Of a stretch of 19,062 nt of DNA, positions 1-7,814 are shown one piece after another. Origin of the DNA: Alphaproteobacteria bacterium (GTDB taxonomy: Bacteria; Pseudomonadota; Alphaproteobacteria; UBA9219); NCBI GenBank assembly GCA_028865155.1, contig JAGWKW010000002.1, forward strand, positions 1 through 19,062. Direction: 5' to 3'. The position numbers and the translations under genes were made by a program. How positions within the stretch are numbered: the first letter of the stretch is position 1; the number at the start of each line of letters is the position of its first letter. The notes beneath the pieces were generated by a model. That model saw nothing but the letters and a program-made list of their open reading frames with translations. It was not told where the DNA came from and did no database searches.

Positions 1-56
1 ATAAATGGGAACCTGCTCCCGGCGCATACCTCCGCGTGGCGCACCCTTACCGGTGA
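1..56 (+). CDS. Possible 3' end of an upstream gene (partial)
   Basis: One frame is open from the window edge to a TGA at 54-56 and reads KWEPAPGAYLRVAHPYR before the stop. The composition is protein-like, and the stop overlaps the GGTGAG sequence that probably serves as ribosome binding site for the next gene at 64, as expected inside an operon. It is too short to identify. The frame of the next gene is also open upstream of its ATG, so this tail could be chance. Low confidence. Confidence 0.3.
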   Translation, partial: KWEPAPGAYLRVAHPYR

Positions 57-63
57 GACGAAT

Positions 64-930
64 ATGAAATTTTCGCACCTTGTTTTTGTTTTGCTTCTTT
101 CCGCCGCCGTCGCTTTCGTCACGGCCAAATATGCGGCCCCTGCCATGCAGGGCAAAAATGCAGAAAGCGAAAGCGCATTCCATCGCGTCATTCGCACCGA
201 CACGCTGCGCTGCGGCTACCAATATTGGGACGGCGGCGTCATGCGCAACGAGAAAACCGGCAAAATCTATGGCCCCTGGGTCAATGTCACCGACGCGTTG
301 GCCAAGGCCATCGGACTCAAGGTCGAATGGACGGAACAGGTCGGCTGGGGCGATGTTGCCGCCGCGCTCAAAAGCCACAAGGTCGATGCGATCTGCGCCG
401 GCATATGGACCAGCGGCGTGAAAGCGCGCGAAATCGCCTATACCGTGCCGCTTGCCTATCAGGGGATCGAGGCAATCGTCCGTGCGGACGACCACCGTTT
501 CGACGGCGATGTCGAAAAACTAAACAGCCCCAATGTCAGGCTTGCAGTCATCGACGCCGACAACAGCGATTTCATCGCCCGGCAGGATTTCCCGAAAGCG
601 AAGCTCGATTCGCTCGGTCAGCTGACCGGTACCGACAGCCAGCAAATGATGGATGTCGCGACGGGCAAGGCAGACGCGACTTTCGACATTGCCGGGCTTT
701 TCATACAGTTCAACAAGAACAATGCGAACAAATTGCGGCTTCTGATGCCCGGCCATATGCTGCGGACATTCGGCCTCGCTTTTGCGGTCGACAACGACGA
801 ACCGAAACTGTTGCGGCTCATGAATACGGGCGCGGAAGAGATCGAATATAGTGGCCAGCTCGACAAAATCCTCGACCAAGGCAATAAAAACTGGCCTGAA
901 ATGTACATCAAACCGACCAAGCCCTTCTGA
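64..930 (+). CDS. ABC transporter periplasmic substrate-binding protein (SBP family 3, amino-acid type)
   Basis: This 288-residue protein is the probable periplasmic binding component of a polar amino acid-type ABC importer. A hydrophobic segment at about residues 5-21 is a signal peptide or N-terminal anchor. From about residue 42 the sequence follows the family 3 fold: RTDTLRCGY at the first strand, then GPWVNVTDALAKAIGLKVEW, then a DAICAGIWTS stretch that takes the place of the usual small-solute (D-x-x-x-x-G-x-T-x-T) motif. The ATG has a GGTGAG Shine-Dalgarno sequence 6 nt upstream. The stop overlaps the permease start by one base (TGATG), and the ATPase gene follows, so the three form one operon. 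The binding-pocket sequence does not let me name the substrate. A keto-acid, opine or other small polar ligand is possible. Confidence 0.85.
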   Translation: MKFSHLVFVLLLSAAVAFVTAKYAAPAMQGKNAESESAFHRVIRTDTLRCGYQYWDGGVMRNEKTGKIYGPWVNVTDALAKAIGLKVEWTEQVGWGDVAAALKSHKVDAICAGIWTSGVKAREIAYTVPLAYQGIEAIVRADDHRFDGDVEKLNSPNVRLAVIDADNSDFIARQDFPKAKLDSLGQLTGTDSQQMMDVATGKADATFDIAGLFIQFNKNNANKLRLLMPGHMLRTFGLAFAVDNDEPKLLRLMNTGAEEIEYSGQLDKILDQGNKNWPEMYIKPTKPF

Positions 931-1595
931 TGAACGTCCTTGACATCCTCATCACCTATCACGTCGCGTTTCTGCAAGGCTTGCGCGTCACGCTTGAGCT
1001 CTGCGCCGTGATCTGGACGTCGGGTATCATCCTCGGCGTTCTGCTCGGCGTCGCGGGCGCGCACGACCCGACCGGCTGGGGCCGGTTCACGCGCGGCGGG
1101 TCGTTCTTCTTTTCCGCCATTCCGACCCTTGTCGTCCTGTTCTGGCTGCATTACCCGGCGCAGGCCGTGCTCAACGTCGTGATCGATCCGTTTTATACTG
1201 CCTCGCTGACTTTTTCGCTCGTCAACATCTTCGGCGTCGGCGAAATGGTACGGCAGGCCGTCGTCGATTTTCCCAAGCAATATATCATCGCAGGCCAGGT
1301 TTGCGGGTTGAGCCACCGCGACCTCGTCACCAAAATCCAGCTGCCGATTTTGTTCCGTCAGCTTCTGCCTGGCATGATGGTGCAGCAGGTCATGATGCTG
1401 CATATGACTTTGTTCGCGAGCCTGATCTCGGTTGAAGAAATTTTCCGCGTGTCTCAACGCATCAACAGCATGATCTATCGCCCGGTCGAAATTTACACCG
1501 CGCTGGCCTTCTTCTTCCTTCTGGTCTGCCTGCCGATCAACGTCGCGGCGGCCTACCTGAAAAAGCGCTATACACGCGACATGTCGGAGCGCTGA
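930..1595 (+). CDS. ABC transporter permease (amino-acid type)
   Basis: This is a 221-residue inner-membrane permease with about five hydrophobic segments (near residues 15-43, 58-78, 85-105, 150-166 and 187-210). The loop at about 121-147 (AGQVCGLSHRDLVTKIQLPI, then a run ending LLPG) matches the EAA loop that contacts the ATPase. It keeps the central Gly (G126) and the downstream LP, but the EAA residues themselves are replaced. Only one permease gene is present, so a homodimer is the simplest model. The start codon overlaps the binding-protein stop (TGATG) and the gene ends one base before the ATPase start, indicating translational coupling. The length is typical of the HisM/GlnP family. 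Confidence 0.85.
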   Translation: MNVLDILITYHVAFLQGLRVTLELCAVIWTSGIILGVLLGVAGAHDPTGWGRFTRGGSFFFSAIPTLVVLFWLHYPAQAVLNVVIDPFYTASLTFSLVNIFGVGEMVRQAVVDFPKQYIIAGQVCGLSHRDLVTKIQLPILFRQLLPGMMVQQVMMLHMTLFASLISVEEIFRVSQRINSMIYRPVEIYTALAFFFLLVCLPINVAAAYLKKRYTRDMSER

Positions 1596-1596
1596 T

Positions 1597-2325
1597 ATGC
1601 TGGAAGCCAGAAACATCAATTTCAGTTACGGCGACCGGCAAATCCTGAAAAATGTCAGCCTGTCGGTTCCGACCGGCGGCATCACGACGCTGATCGGGCC
1701 CAGCGGCACGGGCAAAACCACGCTTTTGCGCTGCCTTGCGCTGCTCGAAAAACCGCAAGGCGGCGAAATCCGCGTCGATGACGACGCATTCAATTACCCG
1801 TGGCCGGAGGAAAAACCCTTCAACCCCCCATGGCCGAAACTCACCACCGTGTTCCAGCAACTCTTTTTATGGCCGCACCTGACGCTGCGCGAAAACATCC
1901 TGCTGCCGGTGCGTCGCCGCAAAAGCGGCGATATCAACGCCGAGCTTGAATCGCTGGTCGAAGCTTTCGACATGCAGAATTTCATCGACAACTACCCGAA
2001 CGAAGCCTCGCTTGGCCAGCGCCAGCGCATTGCTTTAGCGCGCGCCTTGATGCTGGAGCCGCGCTATATCCTGCTCGACGAAATCACTTCCGCGCTCGAT
2101 GTCGAACAGATCGCGAAAATCCTTGCCCATCTGAAAGCCATGCGCGGCAAGGATATCGGCATTTTCATCATCACCCATCTGCTTGGCTTCGCGCGCCACG
2201 CCGCCGATCAGGTTTTGTTCATGGCCGAAGGCGAAATAGCAGAACGCGGCGGCCCCGACATCCTGCGCAACCCGCAGACCGAGCGTCTGGGGCAATTCCT
2301 GTCGATGATCGCCGCCGCAAGCTAA
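1597..2325 (+). CDS. ABC transporter ATP-binding protein (amino-acid type)
   Basis: This is a 242-residue ATPase that energises the importer encoded upstream. Visible motifs are Walker A GPSGTGKT at 34-41, Q-loop glutamine Q87, the signature region at 137-141, Walker B YILLDE ending at D161-E162, and the switch histidine H194. Two deviations stand out. The signature reads ASLGQ rather than LSGGQ, with Leu in place of the first Gly. After Walker B the sequence is DEITSALD rather than DEPTSALD. All catalytic residues are kept, so it is probably active. A proline- and aromatic-rich insertion (about 66-80, NYPWPEEKPFNPPWP) precedes the Q-loop, longer than in GlnQ or HisP. The gene starts one base after the permease stop. 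Confidence 0.88.
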   Translation: MLEARNINFSYGDRQILKNVSLSVPTGGITTLIGPSGTGKTTLLRCLALLEKPQGGEIRVDDDAFNYPWPEEKPFNPPWPKLTTVFQQLFLWPHLTLRENILLPVRRRKSGDINAELESLVEAFDMQNFIDNYPNEASLGQRQRIALARALMLEPRYILLDEITSALDVEQIAKILAHLKAMRGKDIGIFIITHLLGFARHAADQVLFMAEGEIAERGGPDILRNPQTERLGQFLSMIAAAS

Positions 2326-2362
2326 AGTATTAGGCTGACGGTGCCGCAAGATCAATGGTATT

Positions 2363-2395
2363 CCCCTCCCCCTGCGGGAGGGGTTAGGGGAGGGG
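2363..2395. repeat. GC-rich palindromic intergenic repeat, likely bidirectional terminator
   Basis: CCCCTCCC (2363-2370) pairs with GGGAGGGG (2376-2383) across a 5-base loop. A second copy of the right arm, GGGGAGGGG (2387-2395), follows after TTA and could pair instead. The element fills most of the 95-bp gap between the convergent ABC ATPase gene and uvrA. One reading frame through it gives GDPSPNPSRRGRG, a peptide I recall as a frequent artefact of a dispersed intergenic element in proteobacterial genomes. The stem gives it terminator potential, but neither strand has a long T tract. Confidence 0.6.
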
Positions 2396-2420
2396 TCGCC
2401 GAAGGCGCGCCGGTACAAAT

Positions 2421-5252
2421 TTAAGCAGCCTTCTTCCGCTTCTTCAAATAAGGCGCGAGATATTTGCCGGTATAGCTGCCGCGCGTCTGCGCGATCTCTT
2501 CCGGTGTTCCGGTCGCGACAATCTGCCCGCCGCCGTCGCCCCCTTCGGGGCCGAGATCGACGATATAATCCGCCGTCTTGATGACTTCCAGATTATGCTC
2601 GATGACCAGCACCGTATTGCCCTGATCGACGAGCGCATGCAGCACTTCCAGCAGTTTGCGCACATCTTCGAAATGCAGCCCCGTCGTCGGCTCGTCGAGA
2701 ATGTACAAAGTCCGCCCCGTCGCGCGGCGCGACAATTCCTTGGCCAGCTTGACGCGCTGCGCCTCGCCGCCCGACAAAGTCGTCGCCGATTGCCCGATCT
2801 TTATGTACGACAACCCGACGCGGTTCAGCGTTTCCATCCTGTCGCGAATGCCCGGCACGGCCTGGAAAAACGCCGCGCCTTCCTCGACCGTCATGTCCAG
2901 CACGTCCGCGATGCTTTTGCCGCGATACAGAATTTCTAACGTCTCGCGGTTATACCGTTTCCCGTGGCATTCGTCGCAGGTGACGTAAACGTCGGGCAGA
3001 AAGTGCATTTCGATCTTGATTGTGCCGTCGCCTTCGCACGCTTCGCACCGCCCGCCTTTCACGTTGAACGAAAAACGCCCTGCGCCATAGCCGCGCGCCT
3101 TGGCTTCGGGCAATCCGGCGAACCAGTCGCGGATAGGGGTGAACGCGCCGGTGTAGGTCGCAGGGTTCGAACGCGGCGTCCTTCCAATCGGCGACTGGTC
3201 GATATCGACGATCTTGTCGATCAGCTCGACGCCCTTGATCGCGTCGTGCGGCGCGGGAATGTCGCGCGCGAAATTGAGCCGCCGCGCCAACGCTTTATAC
3301 AAGGTCTCGATCACCAAAGTCGATTTCCCGCCGCCCGAAACCCCGGTCACCGCCGTAAAGGTGCCGAGCGGAAACTTCCCGCTGACATTCTTTAAATTGT
3401 TGCCGTGTGCGTTGATGACCTCAAGCCACATATTCGGACGCGTTTCCCGCCGCGTCTCCGGTACGGGAATGAATTTCTTCCCGGTCAGATATTGCGCAGT
3501 GACGCTCGCCGCGACCTTTTCGACCTGCGCCGGCGTTCCGGCGGCAATCACTTTGCCGCCATGCACGCCCGCACCGGGGCCGATGTCGATCAAATAATCC
3601 GCCTGCCGGATCGCATCCTCGTCATGTTCGACGACAATCACGGTATTGCCCAGATCGCGCACCCGTTTCAACGTCGTCAGCAGCCGGTCATTGTCGCGCT
3701 GATGCAGCCCGATGCTGGGTTCGTCCAGCACATATAAAACCCCCGTCAGGCCGGAGCCGATTTGCGACGCCAGACGGATGCGCTGGCTCTCCCCGCCGGA
3801 CAAAGTCCCCGACGCGCGCGACAAAGCCAGATAATCCAGCCCGACATTGTTCAGAAATCCCAAACGTTCGTTGATTTCCTTCAAAATCCGCGCGCCGATT
3901 TCGCGCTGTTTGGCGGTCAACTGCTTCGGCAAAGCCTTAAACCATTCGCCCGCGGACCTGATCGAAAATTCGCAAACCTCGCTGATATTCCGGTTTGCAA
4001 TCCTGACCGCCAACGCTTCCGGCTTCAACCGCATGCCGTGGCAGACATCGCACGGCTTGCTGAGCTGATATTTGGCCAGCTCCTCCCGCATCCATTCGCT
4101 GTCGGTGCTGCGCCAGCGCCGTTCGATATTCGGAATCACGCCCTCGAACGGCTTGTCGTGATGATAGGTGTGGTTCGCCTCGCGATACGTAAACTTAATC
4201 GCGCGGTCGCCCGTGCCGTACAACAACGCATCGCGGAAATCCTGCGGCAATCTGTTCCACGGCGTGACCATCGACTGTTTGTAGGCTTTGCACATCGCCT
4301 CTAAAATCTGCATGTAAAAAGTCTTCCACGGCGCAATCGCTTCGTCGGCCAGGCACGCGGTTTTGTCCGGCACGACCAAGTCCGGGTCGAAATACATTTT
4401 TTGGCCCAGCCCGTCGCATTCCGGGCACGCGCCATGCGGGTTGTTGAACGAAAACAAACGCGGCTCGATCTCCTCAATCGTAAAACCACTGACGGGACAG
4501 GCGAATTTCGACGAAAACACCGTCACGTCGCCATTGTCGGCATTTTCCGCGAACACGATCCCGTCCGCCAGTTTCAGCGCGGTTTCGATGGAATCCGGCA
4601 AACGGTTGTCCAAATCCGGCTTCACGACCAAACGATCCACCACCACGGCGATGTCGTGCTTCTTTTTCTTGTCCAGCGTCGGCGCGTCTTCGATGTCGTA
4701 AATCTTGCCGTCCACCTTGACGCGCTGGAAACCTTGTTTCCGCAATTCCTGCAATTCTTTTTTATATTCGCCTTTGCGCCCGCGCACGATGGGGGCGAGG
4801 ATCATCAGCTTCGTTCCCTCCGGCATCGCGCGGACGCGGTCGGCCATCTGCGTCACCGTCTGGCTTTCGATGGGCAGCCCCGTGGCGGGCGAATAGGGCA
4901 CGCCGATGCGCGCGAACAAAAGGCGCAGATAGTCGTAAATTTCGGTGACGGTGCCGACGGTCGAACGCGGATTTTTCGACGTCGTTTTCTGCTCGATGGA
5001 TATGGCGGGCGAAAGCCCCTCGATCGAATCGACATCCGGCTTTTGCATCAGTTCCAGAAACTGCCGCGCATAGGCTGACAGCGACTCGACATAGCGCCGT
5101 TGCCCTTCGGCATAAATCGTGTCGAAGGCCAGCGACGACTTGCCCGACCCCGACAATCCGGTAATGACGACCAGCCGGTCGCGCGGAATCGCGACGTCGA
5201 TGTTTTTCAGGTTATGTTCGCGCGCGCCGCGCACATGGATTTCAGTCAGCAT
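2421..5252 (-). CDS. uvrA: UvrA, excinuclease ABC subunit A
   Basis: UvrA is the damage-recognition ATPase of nucleotide excision repair. It loads UvrB onto lesions. The 943 residues match the usual length (940 in E. coli). In order: Walker [10 protein letters not shown] (32-40), a zinc module near 252-279, the first ABC signature LSGGESQR (about 485) followed by [13 protein letters not shown], a second Walker [10 protein letters not shown] (about 635), a complete second zinc finger (CEAC to CDEC, about 736-765), and the second signature LSGGEAQR (about 826) followed by [13 protein letters not shown]. In the first zinc module the second cysteine is Ser255 (CPVSG), which I recall as common in alphaproteobacterial UvrA. 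The start [17 protein letters not shown] aligns with E. coli UvrA, though no Shine-Dalgarno sequence precedes it. A LexA box lies 43 bp upstream. Confidence 0.98.
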   Translation of the reverse strand: MLTEIHVRGAREHNLKNIDVAIPRDRLVVITGLSGSGKSSLAFDTIYAEGQRRYVESLSAYARQFLELMQKPDVDSIEGLSPAISIEQKTTSKNPRSTVGTVTEIYDYLRLLFARIGVPYSPATGLPIESQTVTQMADRVRAMPEGTKLMILAPIVRGRKGEYKKELQELRKQGFQRVKVDGKIYDIEDAPTLDKKKKHDIAVVVDRLVVKPDLDNRLPDSIETALKLADGIVFAENADNGDVTVFSSKFACPVSGFTIEEIEPRLFSFNNPHGACPECDGLGQKMYFDPDLVVPDKTACLADEAIAPWKTFYMQILEAMCKAYKQSMVTPWNRLPQDFRDALLYGTGDRAIKFTYREANHTYHHDKPFEGVIPNIERRWRSTDSEWMREELAKYQLSKPCDVCHGMRLKPEALAVRIANRNISEVCEFSIRSAGEWFKALPKQLTAKQREIGARILKEINERLGFLNNVGLDYLALSRASGTLSGGESQRIRLASQIGSGLTGVLYVLDEPSIGLHQRDNDRLLTTLKRVRDLGNTVIVVEHDEDAIRQADYLIDIGPGAGVHGGKVIAAGTPAQVEKVAASVTAQYLTGKKFIPVPETRRETRPNMWLEVINAHGNNLKNVSGKFPLGTFTAVTGVSGGGKSTLVIETLYKALARRLNFARDIPAPHDAIKGVELIDKIVDIDQSPIGRTPRSNPATYTGAFTPIRDWFAGLPEAKARGYGAGRFSFNVKGGRCEACEGDGTIKIEMHFLPDVYVTCDECHGKRYNRETLEILYRGKSIADVLDMTVEEGAAFFQAVPGIRDRMETLNRVGLSYIKIGQSATTLSGGEAQRVKLAKELSRRATGRTLYILDEPTTGLHFEDVRKLLEVLHALVDQGNTVLVIEHNLEVIKTADYIVDLGPEGGDGGGQIVATGTPEEIAQTRGSYTGKYLAPYLKKRKKAA

Positions 5253-5259
5253 GGAAAAG

Positions 5260-5265
5260 CATATA
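5260..5265 (-). promoter_or_regulatory. Candidate -10 element of uvrA
   Basis: On the minus strand TATATG lies 7 nt before the uvrA ATG. If used, transcription would start at about 5253, right at the start codon, giving a leaderless or nearly leaderless mRNA. That would fit the missing Shine-Dalgarno sequence. No good -35 is visible (the best, at 5283-5288, reads TCGCAA). Confidence 0.3.
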
Positions 5266-5295
5266 AGCGTTTCCGCGCCGGATTGCGAGTCTTTT

Positions 5296-5310
5296 GTTCT
5301 TGTTCCGTTC
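5296..5310 (-). promoter_or_regulatory. LexA (SOS) box of alphaproteobacterial type upstream of uvrA
   Basis: The plus strand reads GTTCTTGTTCCGTTC, exactly GTTC-N7-GTTC; on the uvrA strand this is GAAC-N7-GAAC. Alphaproteobacterial LexA is known to bind this direct repeat rather than the E. coli palindrome. The site lies 43 bp upstream of the uvrA start, inside the 82-bp gap between uvrA and the chemoreceptor gene. uvrA is a standard SOS gene, so repression by LexA and induction by DNA damage are expected. Confidence 0.85.
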
Positions 5311-5334
5311 TTTTTGCCGGCGGATGGTCGGGCC

Positions 5335-6642
5335 TTACTTCTTCCGTGCCTCGGCCAGGAAGCGGTCGACCTCGGTGCGCAACTCGCCCGATTTGACGGA
5401 CAGGCCGCGCGCCGCGTCCAGAACTTCGGCCGATGCGCCGCGGGTCGCGACGGCGGCCTTGCTGACGCCGGAAATGTTGTCGGTCACCGTATGGGTGCTG
5501 CCGGCTGCCTTATGCACATTGCTGGCGATTTCCTGGGTTGCGGTGCGCTGCTCGTTGACGGCGGAGGTGATATCGACGGTGATCTTCTTGATCTCGCCTA
5601 TGGTCTCGCTGATATGGCGGATCGCGGCCACAGCCTTGTCGGTCGCGGCCTGCATGCCGCCGATCTGCTCGCCGATCTCCTCGGTCGCCTTGGCGGTCTG
5701 GTTGGCCAGCGACTTGACTTCGTTGGCGACGACGGCGAAACCCTTGCCGGCTTCGCCCGCGCGCGCCGCCTCGATGGTCGCATTGAGCGCGAGCAAATTG
5801 GTCTGCCCCGCGATGTCGTTGATCAGCTGAACCACGTCGCCGATCTTCTGCGCGGCTTCGGCCAGGCTGTTGACCAGCTCGTCGGAACGCTGCGCTTCCT
5901 CATAGGCCTTGGTCGCGACGTCGGTCGATTGCTGGGCGCGGCGGTCGATCTCCATGACCGAAGCCGCCAATTCCTCGGCGGCGGCGGCGACGGTGGAGAC
6001 GTTCTGCGCCGCCTGTCCCGCCGCTTCGGTCGCCGCTTCGGACTGGCGGCTCGTGGACTCGGCGTCGTTGGACATGCTTTCAGCGGAATGCTGCAACCCG
6101 GTAGAGGCGGACGACACCGCATCGACGATGCTTCTGGCAGTCTTTTCGAAATTGTCCGCATTGCGCGAAAAACGGATCAGCCGGTCTTCGGTCGCCAGCG
6201 TGACCTTGTTGATCGCCTGCGCGCTGCGGCGGTAGGAACCGGGCAACCCGGTTTCCAGGACGCGGCGGTAGAAATGCACCTCGCTGACCGCTTCCATCGA
6301 AGCGGTCGCTTCGCGGATAAAGGCGTCGACGATATCGGCGACCATATTGATGTTTTGCGCCAGTTCCGCGAACACGCCCTGATCCTTGAATAAAACGATG
6401 CGCGTGTCGGCGTCGCCGTGCGCCAGATGCAAAACGGCCTTCGCGCATGTCGTCGCGCTGCGCCGGGCGATAAGTTGGTAATAAATCGCGCCGCCGGCCG
6501 CGCCGACAAGAAGAAGATGGTAGGCGTAAGTTTGCCACGACATTTCGCCCGCCCGGAGGTCGAGCGCGAAATCCGCGAGACCGAGGATAAGGATAAGCCC
6601 TTGCAGAAAGATGGTTTTAGACAGTGAAGATGAATTCGTCAT
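5335..6642 (-). CDS. Methyl-accepting chemotaxis transducer with membrane hairpin, no periplasmic sensor
   Basis: This 435-residue chemoreceptor signals to CheA/CheW and the flagellar motor. Two hydrophobic segments (about 10-28 and 37-58) are joined by only about 8 residues, so there is no periplasmic ligand domain. A HAMP-like linker region follows (about 59-150), then a long coiled-coil signalling domain. The hairpin tip at 274-310 is nearly invariant for the family ([20 protein letters not shown], then [17 protein letters not shown]). There is no C-terminal CheR-binding pentapeptide; it ends in EARKK. The ATG lies inside the 3' end of the upstream PAS gene (26-nt overlap, different frame), implying translational coupling. 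Since it cannot sense from the periplasm, I infer that its input comes from that PAS protein, together making a split version of Aer. Confidence 0.92.
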   Translation of the reverse strand: MTNSSSLSKTIFLQGLILILGLADFALDLRAGEMSWQTYAYHLLLVGAAGGAIYYQLIARRSATTCAKAVLHLAHGDADTRIVLFKDQGVFAELAQNINMVADIVDAFIREATASMEAVSEVHFYRRVLETGLPGSYRRSAQAINKVTLATEDRLIRFSRNADNFEKTARSIVDAVSSASTGLQHSAESMSNDAESTSRQSEAATEAAGQAAQNVSTVAAAAEELAASVMEIDRRAQQSTDVATKAYEEAQRSDELVNSLAEAAQKIGDVVQLINDIAGQTNLLALNATIEAARAGEAGKGFAVVANEVKSLANQTAKATEEIGEQIGGMQAATDKAVAAIRHISETIGEIKKITVDITSAVNEQRTATQEIASNVHKAAGSTHTVTDNISGVSKAAVATRGASAEVLDAARGLSVKSGELRTEVDRFLAEARKK

Positions 6643-7150
6643 AGCTCATGCCCTTGTCCTTGAGGAAAGCGATCAGTAGCGCCAGCGAAGCCTCCAGCCC
6701 GTCCTTGGGCGAATCGTATTTGGCTTCTTCGGCGAGCAAAAGTTTGTAAACCGGCTCGATCTTCGCGATCTGCTCGGCTTTCGGCTTGCGGCGGTTGGAG
6801 TGGTAGCTGGTGATGCGTCCCCGGTCGTCATAAGTCGCCGTCACATGGGCAAAGACCCAGTAATAATCTCCGCTCGTCGCCATATTCTTGACGTAAGCGA
6901 AAACTTCCTTGCCAGTGCTGATCGTGTCCCACAGGAACTTGAACACGCAGCGCGGCATGTCGGGATGGCGGATGACGTTATGGTTCGTGCCGATCGCGTC
7001 CTGCTCGCTCATCTGCGCGAGGCGCAGGAACACGGGGTTGGCATAGGTGATGATACCCTTGGTGTCGGTCTTGCTGACGATCAACTCGTCCTCGGCCCAG
7101 GGGCGTTCTTTATTGGTCGGGGGAACCGCATAACGGCGAAGTTTGGCCAT
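6617..7150 (-). CDS. Stand-alone Aer-like PAS domain protein, probable FAD redox sensor
   Basis: This is a 177-residue soluble protein with one PAS domain (about 20-120) and a helical tail. It resembles the PAS domain of E. coli Aer, the FAD-bearing aerotaxis receptor. The block IRHPDMP (60-66) corresponds to VRHPDMP of Aer, followed by F70, W74, VKN (87-89) and GDYYWV (94-99). Aer residues I recall as needed for FAD binding or signalling (N34, R57, H58, D60, F66, N85) map to N38, R61, H62, D64, F70 and N89, all offset by four. The match continues past the PAS domain: [13 protein letters not shown] here against IAAVEPLYKALNA in Aer. There is no membrane or signalling domain; those lie in the overlapping downstream gene. 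FAD binding is inferred from sequence. Confidence 0.88.
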   Translation of the reverse strand: MAKLRRYAVPPTNKERPWAEDELIVSKTDTKGIITYANPVFLRLAQMSEQDAIGTNHNVIRHPDMPRCVFKFLWDTISTGKEVFAYVKNMATSGDYYWVFAHVTATYDDRGRITSYHSNRRKPKAEQIAKIEPVYKLLLAEEAKYDSPKDGLEASLALLIAFLKDKGMSYDEFIFTV

Positions 7151-7204
7151 GGAAGGACTCGTTCTGAGGGGGGAAGAGAGTGAAAAGAAAATCTGCAGAC
7201 AAGG

Positions 7205-7210
7205 TATATA
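7205..7210 (-). promoter_or_regulatory. Candidate -10 element of the PAS-transducer operon
   Basis: The minus strand reads TATATA, within AATATATACC. It places the start of transcription near 7198, about 48 nt before the PAS gene ATG. The FNR-type box upstream would then be centred at about -40.5, close to the -41.5 typical of class II activation, where no good -35 is needed. None is seen. Confidence 0.4.
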
Positions 7211-7231
7211 TTTTCTTGTAAAAATTGGTTA

Positions 7232-7245
7232 ATGACATAGATCAA
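7232..7245 (-). promoter_or_regulatory. FNR/FixK-family binding site
   Basis: The minus strand reads TTGATCTATGTCAT, which matches TTGAY-N4-RTCAA at nine of ten defined positions (last base T instead of A). It is centred at 7238.5 in the 194-bp region between the divergent PAS gene and ssb, at class II distance from a candidate -10 of the PAS gene. Oxygen- or redox-responsive regulators of this family (FNR, FnrL, FixK) would suit an aerotaxis-type operon. A CRP-family relative could also bind. This is a sequence prediction only. Confidence 0.5.
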
Positions 7246-7288
7246 GTCGTTTGTATGACGGGCATTGAAAAGGCGGGGGAATCCGCGC

Positions 7289-7316
7289 TGGACTCTGTCT
7301 CGTCGCAGGCTAGACT
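7289..7316 (+). promoter_or_regulatory. Candidate sigma-70 promoter of ssb
   Basis: TGGACT (7289-7294) and TAGACT (7311-7316) are spaced by 16 bases and each match four of six consensus positions. Transcription would start near 7323, some 22 nt before the ssb ATG. No LexA box is seen here. Confidence 0.35.
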
Positions 7317-7344
7317 CACCATCCCACGAACCGGAGAACACACC

Positions 7345-7806
7345 ATGGCAGGCAGCGTCAACAAAGTCATTCTCGTCGGCAATCTGGGGCGCGACCCCGA
7401 AATCCGCGCGTTCCAGAATGGCGGGCGTGTCGCCAATTTCTCGATCGCGACCTCCGAAAGCTGGAAGGACAAGCAAACCGGCGAGAAGAAGGAAAAAACC
7501 GAATGGCACCGCATCTCGGTGCTGAACGAAAATCTGGTCGGCGTGGTCGAACGGTTTTTGAAAAAAGGCTCCAAAGTCTATGTCGAAGGCCAGCTCGAAA
7601 CCCGCAAATGGACGAATAAAGACGGGCAGGAACAATACACGACCGAGGTCGTCCTGCGCCCCTATCGCGGCGAACTCACGATGCTCGACGGCAAAAGCGG
7701 CGGCGCGGGCGGTTCCTTCGCCCCGTCCAGCGACGCCCCCGCCTTCGGCGGTTCTTCCGCTGGTGGCTCGACTGGCGGCGATCTGGACGACAGCATTCCG
7801 TTTTAA
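7345..7806 (+). CDS. ssb: Single-stranded DNA-binding protein SSB
   Basis: This is a 153-residue SSB that coats single-stranded DNA in replication and repair. It has an N-terminal OB fold (about 4-110) starting [18 protein letters not shown], with [13 protein letters not shown] and [17 protein letters not shown] in the expected order. A Gly/Ser-rich flexible linker follows, then the acidic tip DLDDSIPF that recruits partner proteins. I chose the ATG at 7345, which gives the usual [10 protein letters not shown] start and has GGAGA 7 nt upstream. An in-frame ATG at 7225 would add 40 unrelated residues. In many proteobacteria ssb lies next to and divergent from uvrA; here the chemoreceptor operon separates them. 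Confidence 0.97.
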   Translation: MAGSVNKVILVGNLGRDPEIRAFQNGGRVANFSIATSESWKDKQTGEKKEKTEWHRISVLNENLVGVVERFLKKGSKVYVEGQLETRKWTNKDGQEQYTTEVVLRPYRGELTMLDGKSGGAGGSFAPSSDAPAFGGSSAGGSTGGDLDDSIPF

Positions 7807-7814
7807 GGAAAGAC

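Noticed and set aside
618..1619. A 333-codon minus-strand frame across the ABC binding protein and permease genes.
   Set aside because: Antisense to a coherent operon with overlapping starts and stops; the product resembles no family.
5119..6393. A 424-codon plus-strand frame across the chemoreceptor gene.
   Set aside because: It is antisense to a transducer with near-invariant motifs; the Gly/Asp/Arg-rich product shows no domain.
6617..6642. A sequencing frameshift splitting a single PAS-transducer gene.
   Set aside because: No homopolymer run lies in the overlap, the transducer has its own ATG with an upstream AAGGG, and the PAS protein has a natural C-terminus. Not fully excluded; read data would settle it.
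7328..7339. Two GAAC motifs just before ssb, a possible LexA site.
   Set aside because: Their spacing is 4 bases, and one overlaps the ribosome binding site of ssb.
7225..7344. An extended SSB start at 7225 adding 40 residues.
   Set aside because: The added peptide has no match to SSB, a good ribosome site precedes the ATG at 7345, and a candidate promoter lies inside the extension.
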